Numbered from the stretch's first letter, positions 8,848 to 19,914 are shown. The stretch is 64,000 nt of DNA from Sphingomonadales bacterium (GCA_017302615.1 JAFLDB010000001.1:372001-436000), one strand, 5' to 3'. The notes: generated from the sequence alone by a model not told the origin. Program-made: numbers and translations.

Positions 8848-11800
8848 TCAGCTGTTATAATAGTCCTGCAACGACCGCACTTCAAGGCTGGTGTGCCGCA
8901 GTGCAGCAATCGCCTCCGCCGCGGCCACCGAAGCGGCCGCCGTGGTGTAATACGGCACCTTGCCCGACAGCGCGGACGCACGGATCGACTGCGAATCCTT
9001 CAGGCTCTGCCAGCCCTCGGTGGTATTGAAGATCAGCGTCACATCCCCGTCGATGATCCGATCGACAATGTGCGGACGCCCTTCGGCCACCTTGTTGACC
9101 CGCTCCACCGGCAGCCCGGCCTCGGCCAGATAGCGCTGGGTGCCGCCCGTGGCGATCACCGAAAAGCCCTGTTCGATCAGCTGCTTCACCGCCGGCAGGA
9201 TCACCGGCTTGTCGCTGTCCTTGACCGAGACGAAGGCCACGCCGCCTTCCGGCAGGCGCGTGCCGGCGCCGAGCTGGCTCTTGGCGAAAGCGATTGGGAA
9301 AGCGCTGTCGATGCCCATCACTTCGCCGGTCGATTTCATTTCCGGCGAAAGCACCGGATCGACCCCGGGGAAGCGGGCGAAGGGGAACACGGCTTCCTTG
9401 ACCGCCATGTAATCGAATTCGCGCTTGAACGGCGGGAAGGTGGAGAGCTTCTCGCCCGCCATGACCCGCGCCGCGATCTTGGCGACCGGCTGGCCGATCG
9501 CCTTGGCGACGAACGGCACGGTGCGGCTGGCGCGCGGGTTCACCTCGATCAGGTATACCTCGCCATCCTTGACCGCGAACTGGATGTTCATCAGCCCCTT
9601 GACGCCGAGCGCGAGCGCCAGGGCTTCGGCCTGACGCTCCATCTCGGCCACGATGTCGGCGGAAAGGCTGTAGGGCGGCAGAGTGCAGGCCGAATCGCCC
9701 GAGTGGATCCCGGCTTCCTCGATGTGCTGCATCACGCCCGCGACCACGACCTGTTCACCATCGCACAGCGCATCGACATCGCATTCGATCGCGTCGCGCA
9801 GGTACTGGTCGATCAGCACCGGGCTGTCGCCAGACACCGAGACGGCGGTGTTGATGTAGTCATCGAGCTGCGCTTCGCTGTCGACGATTTCCATCGCCCG
9901 GCCACCCAGCACATAGCTGGGGCGCATCAGCACCGGATAGCCGATGCGATTGGCCACGGCGACGGCCTCGTCGCGGCTGCGGGCGATGCCGTTGGCCGGC
10001 TGCTTGAGGCCCAGCTTGTTGACCAGTGCCGCAAACCGCTCGCGGTCTTCGGCCAGGTCGATCGCGTCGGGCGAAGTGCCGAGGATCGGGATCCCGGCAT
10101 CTTCCAGGGTCTGCGCCAGCTTGAGCGGGGTCTGCCCGCCGAACTGGACGATCACGCCCACCAGAGTGCCCTTCTGCTGCTCGGCGCGCAGGATTTCCAG
10201 CACGTCTTCGCCGGTCAGCGGCTCGAAATAGAGCCGGTCGGAAGTGTCATAGTCGGTCGAAACCGTTTCCGGGTTGCAGTTGACCATGATCGTTTCATAG
10301 CCCGCCTCGTCCAGCGCGAAGCAGGCGTGGCAGCAGCAGTAATCGAACTCGATCCCCTGCCCGATCCGGTTCGGCCCGCCGCCCAGGATGACGATCTTCC
10401 TGCGGTCCGTGGGCGCGGCCTCGCATTCGGGCGCGCCGAACAGCGGGGCTTCATAGGTCGAGTACATATAGGGCGTGATCGCCTCGAACTCGGCCGCGCA
10501 GCTGTCGATCCGCTTGAACACCGGGTGGACGCCCAGCTTGGTGCGCAGCGCCCGCACTTCTTCCTCGGTGGTCGCCCCGGCCATGGCCCGCAGCGCATCG
10601 TGGAGCAGGCCGGAACGCCGCGCGGCGAGCGTTTCGCCCAGCCCGCCGGCCACGCCGACGCCGCGCACGGCGAGGATCGCCAGCCGCTTGTCGGAAAAGC
10701 CCATGGCTTTCAGGCGGCGCAGCCCGGCCGCATCGTTGGGCAGGCCGTTTTCCATGATCGCCGCTTCCTCGGCGATGATTTCCTCGATGTGGCGCAGGAA
10801 CCAGGGATCGAAATGGGTGATCGCCTGAACTTCCTCGACCGTGAAGCCCTCGCGGAAGGCCTGGGCCACCACCAGCAGCCGGTCCGGCGTCTGGCGCGAA
10901 AGCGCCGCAGTCACCGCATCGCGGCCCGCGCCCTCAAGGCTGAGCATCCGGTTGAACCCGTCGAGCCCGGTTTCCAGACCGCGCAGTGCCTTTTGGACCG
11001 ATTCCTTGAAGTTGCGGCCGATAGCCATGACTTCGCCAACCGACTTCATAGCGGTGGAGAGCAGCGGCTCGGACCCCTTGAACTTTTCAAAGGCGAAGCG
11101 CGGGATCTTGGTGACGACGTAGTCGATGCTCGGCTCGAAGCTCGCGGGCGTCGCCCCGGTGATTTCGTTGGTCAGCTCGTCCAGCGTGTAGCCCACCGCC
11201 AGCTTGGCGGCGACGCGGGCGATCGGGAAGCCGGTGGCCTTCGATGCCAGCGCGGAGGATCGCGACACGCGCGGGTTCATCTCGATCACGATCAGCCGCC
11301 CATCCTTCGGGTTGACTGCGAACTGTACGTTCGAACCACCTGTTTCGACACCGATTTCCCGCAGCACGGCAATCGAGGCCGAGCGCATGATCTGGTATTC
11401 CTTGTCGGTCAGGGTCAGCGCCGGGGCGACCGTAATCGAATCGCCGGTGTGGACGCCCATCGGATCGACGTTTTCGATCGAGCAGATGATGATGGCATTG
11501 TCGTTCCGGTCGCGGACGACTTCCATCTCGTATTCCTTCCACCCCAGCAGGCTCTCCTCGATGAGAACCTCGGTGGTGGGGCTGGCATCGAGGCCGGAGC
11601 GGACAATCGCCTCGAATTCGGCCTTGTTATAGGCCACGCCGCCGCCGGTGCCGCCCAGGGTAAAGCTGGGACGGATGATCGAGGGCAGGCCGGTGCGTTC
11701 CAGCACGGCAAAGGCTTCTTCCACCGTGTGGGCAACGCCGCTGCGGGCCGATTCCAGCCCGATCTTGTCCATCGCCTCGCGGAAGCGCTGGCGGTCTTCG

Positions 11801-12177
11801 GCCTTGTCGATCGCATCGGCATCGGCGCCGATCATCTTGACGCCGTACTTTTCCAGCGTGCCGTCATTGAACAGCGCCAGCGCGGTGTTGAGCGCGGTCT
11901 GCCCGCCCATGGTCGGCAGGACGGCATCGGGCCGCTCCTTCTCGATGATCCGGGCGACCACATCGGGCGTGATCGGCTCGACATAGGTGGCGTCGGCCAT
12001 GTCCGGATCGGTCATGATCGTGGCCGGGTTGGAGTTGACCAGGACGACCCGGTACCCCTCCTCCTTCAGCGCCTTGATCGCCTGGGTGCCGGAATAGTCG
12101 AACTCGCAGGCCTGGCCGATAACGATCGGACCGGCGCCAATGACGAGGATCGAGGAGATGTCAGTGCGTTTGGGCAT
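8848..12177 (-). CDS. carB: Carbamoyl-phosphate synthase large subunit
   Basis: Protein of 1109 residues, complete. It makes carbamoyl phosphate from bicarbonate, ammonia and two ATP for arginine and pyrimidine synthesis. Both homologous halves are visible: N-half with [20 protein letters not shown] and the ATP-grasp domain, C-half with [20 protein letters not shown] and a second ATP-grasp, then the MGS-like allosteric domain ([15 protein letters not shown]). The start is odd: the first 11 codons are repeated 653 bp upstream (12798-12830), and between the copies lies a DUF559 gene. The present ATG directly follows a TAA (TAAATG) with no clear Shine-Dalgarno, while the upstream remnant keeps an AGGA. 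See findings. Confidence 0.97.
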   Translation of the reverse strand: MPKRTDISSILVIGAGPIVIGQACEFDYSGTQAIKALKEEGYRVVLVNSNPATIMTDPDMADATYVEPITPDVVARIIEKERPDAVLPTMGGQTALNTALALFNDGTLEKYGVKMIGADADAIDKAEDRQRFREAMDKIGLESARSGVAHTVEEAFAVLERTGLPSIIRPSFTLGGTGGGVAYNKAEFEAIVRSGLDASPTTEVLIEESLLGWKEYEMEVVRDRNDNAIIICSIENVDPMGVHTGDSITVAPALTLTDKEYQIMRSASIAVLREIGVETGGSNVQFAVNPKDGRLIVIEMNPRVSRSSALASKATGFPIARVAAKLAVGYTLDELTNEITGATPASFEPSIDYVVTKIPRFAFEKFKGSEPLLSTAMKSVGEVMAIGRNFKESVQKALRGLETGLDGFNRMLSLEGAGRDAVTAALSRQTPDRLLVVAQAFREGFTVEEVQAITHFDPWFLRHIEEIIAEEAAIMENGLPNDAAGLRRLKAMGFSDKRLAILAVRGVGVAGGLGETLAARRSGLLHDALRAMAGATTEEEVRALRTKLGVHPVFKRIDSCAAEFEAITPYMYSTYEAPLFGAPECEAAPTDRRKIVILGGGPNRIGQGIEFDYCCCHACFALDEAGYETIMVNCNPETVSTDYDTSDRLYFEPLTGEDVLEILRAEQQKGTLVGVIVQFGGQTPLKLAQTLEDAGIPILGTSPDAIDLAEDRERFAALVNKLGLKQPANGIARSRDEAVAVANRIGYPVLMRPSYVLGGRAMEIVDSEAQLDDYINTAVSVSGDSPVLIDQYLRDAIECDVDALCDGEQVVVAGVMQHIEEAGIHSGDSACTLPPYSLSADIVAEMERQAEALALALGVKGLMNIQFAVKDGEVYLIEVNPRASRTVPFVAKAIGQPVAKIAARVMAGEKLSTFPPFKREFDYMAVKEAVFPFARFPGVDPVLSPEMKSTGEVMGIDSAFPIAFAKSQLGAGTRLPEGGVAFVSVKDSDKPVILPAVKQLIEQGFSVIATGGTQRYLAEAGLPVERVNKVAEGRPHIVDRIIDGDVTLIFNTTEGWQSLKDSQSIRASALSGKVPYYTTAAASVAAAEAIAALRHTSLEVRSLQDYYNS
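12145..12177 (-). repeat. 33-bp direct repeat, copy in carB start
   Basis: These 33 bp encode the first 11 residues of CarB ([11 protein letters not shown]). An identical 33-bp copy is at 12798-12830 in the same orientation. The two bracket the DUF559 gene and its palindromes. It is read as a target duplication or a start-codon capture made during insertion. Confidence 0.85.
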
Positions 12178-12210
12178 TTATACGGGCTTTGCTATCTGAG
12201 GCATGAGAGT

Positions 12211-12306
12211 CCTTCCCCGGCGGGGAAGGGTTGGGATGGGGGTTCGACGCTTGTTGGCTCCACCCAGGTGGAGCCCCCACCCCCAACCCCTCCCCGCCGG
12301 GAAGGG
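12211..12306. repeat. Palindromic repeat on the carB side of the DUF559 gene
   Basis: A left arm (12211-12242) starting CCTTCCCCGGCGGGGAAGG and continuing into a G-rich GGTTGGGATGGGGG stretch is the near-complement of a right arm (12273-12306) running CCCCCACCCCCAACCCC and ending in CCCCGCCGGGAAGGGG. The outer ends form small hairpins by themselves. The same sequence family recurs on the other side of the gene at 12683-12790. Bacterial REP-type elements have this build. Confidence 0.75.
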
Positions 12307-12327
12307 GAGTTTTGAGGACGCGCGTGA

Positions 12328-12681
12328 ATGGCGGGAAAGCGGCTGACTGGCGTAGCGCGCAAATTGCGGCGGGATATGACCGACGCGGAAAGACGACTTT
12401 GGCTCCACCTGCGCGCCAGTCAGCTGGACGGCATCAAGTTCACCCGGCAGTTTCCGATTGGCGATTTCATCGTCGATTTTGCATGCCGTTCGGCCCGCTT
12501 GGCCATCGAACTGGACGGTGGTCAGCATGCTGAAAACCCGGCAGATGAAGCCCGCACGGCAATCATCGAGGCCTACGGTTGGCGCGTAATCCGATTCTGG
12601 AACAACGACGTCCTGCAAAACACCGACGGCGCCCTCACCGCGATCCTCGAGGAACTGAAAATCGCCCGCAACCGCACCTAA
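12328..12681 (+). CDS. DUF559 (Vsr-like, PD-(D/E)XK-type) endonuclease-domain protein
   Basis: Protein of 117 residues, a complete single-domain DUF559 protein. The N-terminus RKLRRDMTDAERRLWLHLR is the family's opening helix; the core FIVDFACRSARLAIELDGGQH holds the Asp and Glu-Leu-Asp-Gly expected for metal binding (about residues 50-70), and GWRVIRFWNNDVL is the last conserved block. The family is related to very-short-patch-repair endonucleases; no biochemical role is settled. Start ATG 12328. It is on the opposite strand to carB/carA, is flanked on both sides by related palindromes, and lies within a 33-bp direct duplication of the carB start, so it looks like an inserted cassette. Confidence 0.85.
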   Translation: MAGKRLTGVARKLRRDMTDAERRLWLHLRASQLDGIKFTRQFPIGDFIVDFACRSARLAIELDGGQHAENPADEARTAIIEAYGWRVIRFWNNDVLQNTDGALTAILEELKIARNRT

Positions 12682-12682
12682 G

Positions 12683-12790
12683 CCCCTTCCCTTGAGGGAA
12701 GGGGTTGGGGATGGGTGTACCAGGCCCGAGCTGCACCGCTGCCCCCTCACCGCCGAACCCCCATCCCCAACCCTTCCCCAAGGGGAAGGG
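12683..12790. repeat. Palindromic repeat on the carA side of the DUF559 gene
   Basis: A left arm at 12683-12718 (CCCCTTCCCTTGAGGGAAGG followed by GGTTGGGGATGGG) is nearly complementary to a right arm at 12757-12790 (CCCCCATCCCCAACCC followed by TTCCCCAAGGGGAAGGG). It starts 2 bp after the DUF559 stop codon. Both arms carry an inner hairpin. The arms belong to the same repeat family as those at 12211-12306. Confidence 0.75.
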
Positions 12791-12797
12791 AGTTCTG

Positions 12798-12830
12798 GAG
12801 GATCGAGGAGATGTCAGTGCGTTTGGGCAT
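12798..12830 (-). pseudogene. carB 5' remnant: second copy of the 33-bp direct repeat
   Basis: The minus strand reads ATG plus ten further carB codons ([11 protein letters not shown]), identical to 12145-12177, and then runs into the palindromic repeat. An AGGA lies just upstream, overlapping the TAG stop of the gene at 12837. This is the expected ancestral start context of carB, so this copy is taken as the original 5' end and the rest of carB as displaced by the insertion. Confidence 0.8.
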
Positions 12831-12836
12831 CATGTC

Positions 12837-13235
12837 CTATCGCCAAATCAACTGTGTGTCTGTGAGCCAGATGTTTCGAGACTCTATTCCATCACGTTCT
12901 TTGTGCCACTCAATGCAACCAACTACAGCCTGGTCTTCAAAACCTGCGGGAATGTAAATTGCAGCGAAATCATCGGGTCCGGCCGGCGGCCTGTTCGTAA
13001 TCTTCTTGGCACCACATTGGTGGGCCAGCCTGATGCTCCTTCTGGCCGGTAGTTCTTGGGCCTCTGCGGTCATGTCCTCCGGACCGTACTCAACCTGGGA
13101 ATCGTCCCAAATCATCAGGTATGGCTTCTCGACTGCCCCGGCATCAGCATCGCCACTCGGTATGTATCCCGCACCAAGAAACGCCGCGCTGCTCAGCGCG
13201 GCTCCAAGCGCCATCCATGCAAGTGGACGCCGCAC
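12837..13235 (-). CDS. Small exported protein of unknown function between carA and carB
   Basis: I do not recognise it. From GTG 13235 (8 bp after the stop of the previous gene, with GAGGGCGAG ahead) the protein is 132 residues; ATG 13214 is the alternative. It opens with a hydrophobic segment LAWMALGAALSSAAFLGAGYI that can be a signal anchor, followed by a soluble part with two Cys (HQCGAKK, VVGCIEW) that could form a disulfide in the periplasm. Its stop TAG overlaps the old carB ribosome site, so it was once coupled to carB. No family assignment. Confidence 0.5.
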   Translation of the reverse strand: MRRPLAWMALGAALSSAAFLGAGYIPSGDADAGAVEKPYLMIWDDSQVEYGPEDMTAEAQELPARRSIRLAHQCGAKKITNRPPAGPDDFAAIYIPAGFEDQAVVGCIEWHKERDGIESRNIWLTDTQLIWR

Positions 13236-13242
13236 CTCGCCC

Positions 13243-13668
13243 TCACTTCTTCGGCAGCGGAATATCGTCGGCCGGATAGACCCGCGCTTCATCGATGAAG
13301 TCGCGCTCTTCCTGCACGGCGGCCCAGGGGGTGATCGCCACGCGGAAGGTCAGGTTGCCGTACTTGCCGGCCCGGGCCTCGTGATAGAATTTGAGGAACT
13401 TGCCGCGATCGGCATCGGGCATCACCGCGATCATCACCTGCTTGGCGCCACCCGGACCGGCGGGACGGCCCGGCTGGTATCCGGCCGCTTCGGCCGCCGC
13501 CTCGAACCGGTCCATATCGGCATCAGACCCGGCGGCCATGACCGCCAGCACCATGTACTCGGTGCTTTCGCCCGGTTTCTGGATCAGCACCTGGGCCGCG
13601 GCAGGCGCGGCGGAGAGCAGCGAGAGCGGCAGCAGGATCGCAGCAAGGCGCAGGAACAGCCTGGTCAT
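13243..13668 (-). CDS. Exported protein of unknown function downstream of carA
   Basis: Protein of 141 residues with a clear Sec signal peptide (MTRLFLRLAAILLPLSLLSAAPAAAQ, cleavage near residue 25). The mature part has VLAVMAAGSDADMDRFEAAAEAAGY and KQVMIAVMPDADRGKFLKFYHEA, an alpha/beta pattern with no catalytic motif that I can name. Its start codon overlaps the carA stop (TGATG), so it is translated from the carA message. No link to carbamoyl phosphate is evident. Confidence 0.65.
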   Translation of the reverse strand: MTRLFLRLAAILLPLSLLSAAPAAAQVLIQKPGESTEYMVLAVMAAGSDADMDRFEAAAEAAGYQPGRPAGPGGAKQVMIAVMPDADRGKFLKFYHEARAGKYGNLTFRVAITPWAAVQEERDFIDEARVYPADDIPLPKK

Positions 13669-14831
13669 CAGAGCATCTCCACAAAACGCTGGAACAGGTA
13701 GAAGCTGTCCTGCGGACCAGGGCTGGCTTCCGGGTGGTACTGCACGCCAAAGGCCTTCTTGCCCTTGATGGCGATGCCGCAGTTCGAACCATCGAACAGC
13801 GAGACGTGGGTTTCCTGAACCCCTTCGGGCAGCGCGGTGTTATCGACCGCGAAGCCGTGGTTCATCGAGGTAATCTCCACCACCCCGTCCTCCAGTCGCT
13901 TGACCGGATGGTTCGCGCCGCGGTGGCCCTGATGCATCTTGACCGTCCGCGCCCCGGCGGCGAGCGCCAGCATCTGGTGGCCCAGGCAGATCCCGAACAC
14001 GGGAATGTCGCGCTCCAGCAGGCCTTGAATGACCGGCACCGCATAGACGCCGGTCGCCGCAGGATCGCCCGGCCCGTTGGAGAGGAACACCCCGGCGGGC
14101 TTGAGCGCCAGCACGTCTTCCAGCGCGGTGTTGCCAGGCACCACCGTCACATGCGCTCCGGCATGGTCAAGGCTGCGGAAGATATTGTCCTTGGCCCCGA
14201 AATCCAGCGCGACCACGTGCGGGCGCGGGCTGTGGGGTGAGCGGGCATAGCCCTTGCCCAGCGCCCAGGTGCCGCCTTCCCATTCCTGGCTCGCCGTGCG
14301 GCTGACCACGCGGGCCAGGTCCATGCCTTCCAGCCCCGGCCATTCCTGCGCCTTCTTGAGCAGCGCGGGGAGATCGAACTTGCCGGCCTTGCTGTGCGCA
14401 ATCACCGCATTGGGCGCGCCGGACAGGCGGATCCGGCGGGTCAATGCGCGGGTGTCCACGCCCGACAGGCCGATCTTGCCCTTGGCCGCCAGCCAGTCTT
14501 CAAAAGTGCCTTCGCTGCGGAAATTGCTGGGCGCGGTGACGCTCTCGCGCACCACGCAGCCGACCGCACCCTCGACCTGGCTTTCAAGGTCTTCGGTGTT
14601 GACCCCGACATTGCCGATGTGCGGGAAAGTGAAAGTGACGATCTGCCCGGCGTAGCTGGGGTCGGTCATCACTTCCTGATAGCCGGTCATGGCGGTGTTG
14701 AAGCAGACCTCGCCAACATGGGCGCCTTCGGCCCCGAAACCATGGCCCCAGACCACGTGACCGTCGGCGAGCACAAGGACTCCCGTCGCGCCCGCGGGTT
14801 GCGGCGCGTGCAAGAGGGCGGCGTCAGCCAT
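13668..14831 (-). CDS. carA: Carbamoyl-phosphate synthase small (glutaminase) subunit
   Basis: Protein of 387 residues, full length. It hydrolyses glutamine and passes ammonia to CarB. The N-terminal CarA domain has VCFNTAMTGYQEVMTDPSYAGQIV. The C-terminal class I amidotransferase domain has the nucleophile Cys in VFGICLGHQMLALA, and the His/Glu pair in GVQYHPEASPGP. Divergent from yqeY. It is followed by two exported small proteins before carB, whereas carA and carB are adjacent in many bacteria. Confidence 0.97.
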   Translation of the reverse strand: MADAALLHAPQPAGATGVLVLADGHVVWGHGFGAEGAHVGEVCFNTAMTGYQEVMTDPSYAGQIVTFTFPHIGNVGVNTEDLESQVEGAVGCVVRESVTAPSNFRSEGTFEDWLAAKGKIGLSGVDTRALTRRIRLSGAPNAVIAHSKAGKFDLPALLKKAQEWPGLEGMDLARVVSRTASQEWEGGTWALGKGYARSPHSPRPHVVALDFGAKDNIFRSLDHAGAHVTVVPGNTALEDVLALKPAGVFLSNGPGDPAATGVYAVPVIQGLLERDIPVFGICLGHQMLALAAGARTVKMHQGHRGANHPVKRLEDGVVEITSMNHGFAVDNTALPEGVQETHVSLFDGSNCGIAIKGKKAFGVQYHPEASPGPQDSFYLFQRFVEML

Positions 14832-14977
14832 GAGGGGGCGCTCCGTTCGATTGGTTCCAGCAATGTCGCTAAGGCTCGGCGGCTAGACCCCTCTCCCCCC
14901 AGCGTCAACCTATGAAAACCGGAATCTTTCGGCTAGGCGGGTTCTTTCCCCAATTCCAACCCGACAAAGGGACCACA

Positions 14978-15430
14978 ATGCTCCGCGATACGATCAAGGC
15001 CGCGCAAGTTTCCGCCATGAAAGCAGGCGACAAGGCGCGCCTCGCCGCCGTCCGCCTGATCCTGGCCAAGCTGAAGGACAAGGACATCGAACTGCGCACC
15101 GCCGCCGCGATGCCGGACGATGACGTACTGGTGACCGACGTCTTGCAGAAAATGGCCAAGCAGCGCCGCGAATCGATCACCCTTTATGAACAGGGCGGAC
15201 GGCAGGAGCTGGCCGATGTCGAGAAGGCCGAACTGGCGGTGATCGAGGAATTCCTGCCCCAGCAGATGGGCGAGGACGAGGTGAAGGCCGCCATCGCCGC
15301 AATCATCGCCGAACTGGGCGCGGAAGGCATGAAGGACATGGGCAAGGTCGTCGGCGCGCTGAAAGCCAAGCACGGCACCCAGATCGACATGGGCAAGGCC
15401 AGCGGACTGGTGAAGGCGGCGTTGTCGTAG
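14978..15430 (+). CDS. GatB/YqeY domain protein
   Basis: Protein of 150 residues, start ATG 14978. It is a stand-alone YqeY protein, related to the tail domain of GatB and GatE that binds tRNA. Typical elements are MLRDTIKAAQVSAMKAGDKARLAAVRLILAKLKDKDIELR in outline, KQRRESITLYEQGGRQELADVEKAELAVIEEFLPQQM and KDMGKVVGALKAKHG. A role in tRNA-dependent amidation is suspected from GatB homology but not proven. It lies directly upstream of dnaG-rpoD, with the GIY-YIG gene between; the yqeY-dnaG-rpoD order is known in many Proteobacteria with rpsU. Confidence 0.9.
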   Translation: MLRDTIKAAQVSAMKAGDKARLAAVRLILAKLKDKDIELRTAAAMPDDDVLVTDVLQKMAKQRRESITLYEQGGRQELADVEKAELAVIEEFLPQQMGEDEVKAAIAAIIAELGAEGMKDMGKVVGALKAKHGTQIDMGKASGLVKAALS

Positions 15431-15435
15431 AATCT

Positions 15436-15457
15436 CCCCTCCCGCTTGCCGGAGGGG
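15436..15457. repeat. Short GC-rich hairpin after yqeY
   Basis: CCCCTCC at 15436-15442 pairs with GGAGGGG at 15451-15457 around an 8-nt loop. It starts 5 bp after the yqeY stop. No U-run follows. It may stop transcription or be a member of the same GC-rich palindrome family as those around the DUF559 gene. Confidence 0.5.
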
Positions 15458-15503
15458 TCCGGGCCGGAGCGCATGAATGTTCATCATCCTGATTTCAAAC
15501 CAA

Positions 15504-15538
15504 CCTCCGTTCGTGCCGAGCGAAGTCGAGACACGCTG
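15504..15538. repeat. Left inverted repeat of the GIY-YIG cassette
   Basis: This 35-bp arm runs from CCTCCGTTCGTGCCGAGCGA to ACACGCTG and is reverse-complementary to 15849-15884 with one mismatch and one extra base. Its core CGAGCGAAGTCGAG is itself a hairpin. It ends 7 bp before the start codon of the nuclease gene. Confidence 0.85.
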
Positions 15539-15545
15539 AGCGGCG

Positions 15546-15893
15546 ATGGCTTTCTGGTGCTACATACTGCGCTGCGCTGACGGCAGGTATTACACCGGTC
15601 ACACCGATGACCTTGATCGCCGGATTGCCGAACATCACCATGGCGGCCATTGCACTTTCACCACCAAGCGCAGGCCGGTAACTCTGGTGTGGTGCGCTGA
15701 CTTCCCGACCCGGATCGAAGCTATCGAAGCCGAAGTCAGGGTTGGCAAATGGTCGAGAGCCAAGAAAGATGGCCTTATAGCGCAGGATTGGGAGAGGGTT
15801 TCCTGGTTCGCCAAACCACCCAACGAACGAAATGGCGAACCGCCGCGCAGCCGTGTCTCGACTTCGCTCGACACGAACGGAGGTGGGGGTTAA
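15546..15893 (+). CDS. GIY-YIG nuclease family protein inside an inverted repeat
   Basis: Protein of 115 residues. The GIY-YIG equivalents are CYILRCADGRYYTGHTDDLDRRIAEHH (residues 5-31, with Tyr pair and catalytic Arg in DLDRRIAEH), then the conserved Glu in IEAIEAEVRVGKW. It is of the UvrC-N/YhbQ-type single-domain group that may act on branched or damaged DNA. The start has no strong Shine-Dalgarno because the left repeat fills that space. The last 15 residues (RSRVSTSLDTNGGGG) are encoded by the right repeat itself, so the gene runs into the repeat. Context resembles the DUF559 gene at 12328: a lone nuclease between palindromes. Confidence 0.85.
   Translation: MAFWCYILRCADGRYYTGHTDDLDRRIAEHHHGGHCTFTTKRRPVTLVWCADFPTRIEAIEAEVRVGKWSRAKKDGLIAQDWERVSWFAKPPNERNGEPPRSRVSTSLDTNGGGG
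15849..15884. repeat. Right inverted repeat of the GIY-YIG cassette
   Basis: The 36-bp reverse complement of 15504-15538 (one mismatch, one inserted base), beginning CAGCCGTGTCTCGACTTCGC. It is inside the 3' end of the nuclease reading frame and is translated as its C-terminal tail. Confidence 0.85.
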
Positions 15894-15956
15894 TTCCCGT
15901 GTTCAATGGCTCACCTTGCAAAGGGTGTGGCCCTCATTCGAGACACCGCACAAACC

Positions 15957-17812
15957 ATGACCCTCACCCCGCAATGGTTGGATGAACTGCGCGCGCGGAT
16001 CACGCTGTCCAGCGTGATTTCGCGCACCACGCGGCTGACCAAGGCGGGGCATGAGTTCAAGGCATGCTGCCCGTTCCATAACGAGAAGAGCCCCAGCTTT
16101 ACCGTCAACGACCAGAAGGGCTTCTACCACTGCTTCGGCTGCGGCGCGCATGGCGACGTGATCCGCTGGATGACCGACCAGCGCGGGCTGTCGTTCATGG
16201 ACGCGGTGAAGGAACTGGCGGCAGAAGCTGGGCTGGACATGCCCGCGCCCGATCCGCGCGCCGCGAAGAAGGCCGAGCAAGCCGCCGGCCTGCATGAGGT
16301 GCTGGAAGCCGCCCAGGCCTTCTATCGCAGCCAGCTGGAGACACCGGAAGGCGCCAAGGCGCGCGCCTATCTGCAATCGCGCCGGTTCGATCCGCACACC
16401 ATGGAGCGGTTCGGTTTCGGCTTTGCCCCGGCCGGGCGGCAGGCGCTGAAAGCCGCGCTGAAGCAGTTTGGCGAGGACATGCTGATCGAGGCCGGGCTGC
16501 GCATCGCGGTTGACGAGAAGGAACCCTATGACCGGTTCCGCGACCGGCTGACCATTCCGTTGCACGATCCGCGCGGGCGGGTAATCGGCTTTGCCGCGCG
16601 GATTCTTGATGCCGAAAAGAAGGACGCGCCCAAGTACCTCAACTCGCCCGACACGCCCCTGTTCGACAAGGGCCGGACCCTGTTCAACCTGCACCGCGCA
16701 GGCCCCGCCAGCCGTCAGAGCGGACGGATCGTGGTGGTCGAAGGGCAGATGGACGTGATCGCGCTGGCCGCGGCGGGGATCGAGGAAGCGGTCGCGCCGA
16801 TGGGCACCGCGCTGACCGAGCGGCAGCTGGAAATGCTGTGGCGGCTGGTCGAAACCCCGATCCTGTGCTTCGACGGCGACGCTGCCGGGCAACGCGCGGC
16901 AATGCGCGCCATCACCCGCGCCCTGCCCCTGCTGCGCCCGGCTCACAGCCTCAAAATCGTGCGGATGCCGGCCGGGATGGACCCGGACGATCTGATCAAG
17001 CGCGACGGCGTGGCCGCGCTGGAGGCCCTGCTGGCCGAGCCCAAGTCCTTGCTCGATCAGCTGTGGGAACACGAGCGCGACGCCCTTCCCCTCGCCTCGC
17101 CCGAGGACAAGGCCGGGCTCAAGGCGCGGCTGATGGCCCATGTCGAAACCATCGCCGATCGCGATATCCAGGCGCTCTATCGCCGCGAACTGTCCGACCG
17201 CTTCTCGGAATTCGCCTTTCCCCGGCGCGAGCAGCGCGAATGGAAACCCGGCGGCGGCAAGCCCGTCCCGGCCCGGCGCGGTGATCCGCAAATGGCCGCA
17301 CGGCTGCGCCGGCATTCGGGATCGCGCGATGCCCTGTCGGCCGCCGTGCTGGCCGGATTGCTGCGTCATCCGCGCGAACTGGCCGTTCATGGTGACGCTC
17401 TGGCCAGTGCCGAACTTGCCGATCCGCGCTTTGCCGCGCTGGTCGATGCGCTTGATGCGGGCGAGCCGCTTGAAACTGCGCACTTGTCCACCATATTGGC
17501 AAACCGGGGGATGGCTGCCCCTGACCCTGTCGAATATGCCGCGCTGCGTCTGGGCTTTCTGCTGGACGAGGCCGACCCGGCTGTGGCCCGCGAAAGTCTG
17601 GCCCAGGCGGTGGGCCTGCTGGTGGAGCGGCCCGCGCTGGAAACGGCTCTGGCCGAGGCGACGGCCCGGTTCGAGCGGGACCTGTCCGAGGGGGCCTATG
17701 CCGAGCAGCAGCGGCTGCTGAAGAGAAAACTGGAATTCGACGCGCGCTTGCGGCAAATGGCCAGCGCGCGGATCGCCGCTCCCTTCGGGGCGGCCCAAAC
17801 CAAGACGGCGGA

Positions 17813-17816
<4 letters not shown>
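15957..17816 (+). CDS. dnaG: DNA primase
   Basis: Protein of 619 residues, start ATG 15957 ([17 protein letters not shown]). It synthesises RNA primers at the replication fork. The CHC2 zinc finger is [13 protein letters not shown]...[12 protein letters not shown] (about residues 36-64). The TOPRIM domain follows, with [13 protein letters not shown] and the metal-binding [14 protein letters not shown]. The C-terminal third, which binds DnaB helicase, is less conserved. The stop overlaps the rpoD start as ATGA, the macromolecular-synthesis operon layout. Confidence 0.97.
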
Positions 17817-19837
<2,021 letters not shown>

Positions 19838-19843
19838 TACCAA

Positions 19844-19867
19844 AAGGCCCCGCTTCGGCGGGGCCTT
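19844..19867 (+). terminator. Rho-independent terminator after rpoD
   Basis: A perfect 10-bp stem AAGGCCCCGC / GCGGGGCCTT with a TTCG tetraloop lies 6 bp after the rpoD stop and is followed by CCTGTTTGGG, a weak T-tract. It separates dnaG-rpoD from the riboswitch-led operon. Confidence 0.85.
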
Positions 19868-19882
19868 CCTGTTTGGGCAGCC

Positions 19883-19911
19883 TTTACAGAATCGGCCCTG
19901 CCCGGTAATTC
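19883..19911 (+). promoter_or_regulatory. Sigma-70-type promoter of the riboswitch-glyA operon
   Basis: TTTACA at 19883-19888 and TAATTC at 19906-19911 are separated by exactly 17 bp. Transcription would begin near 19917, which is the first base of the aptamer stem described next. The fit between promoter and RNA supports both calls. Confidence 0.6.
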
Positions 19912-19914
19912 TGA

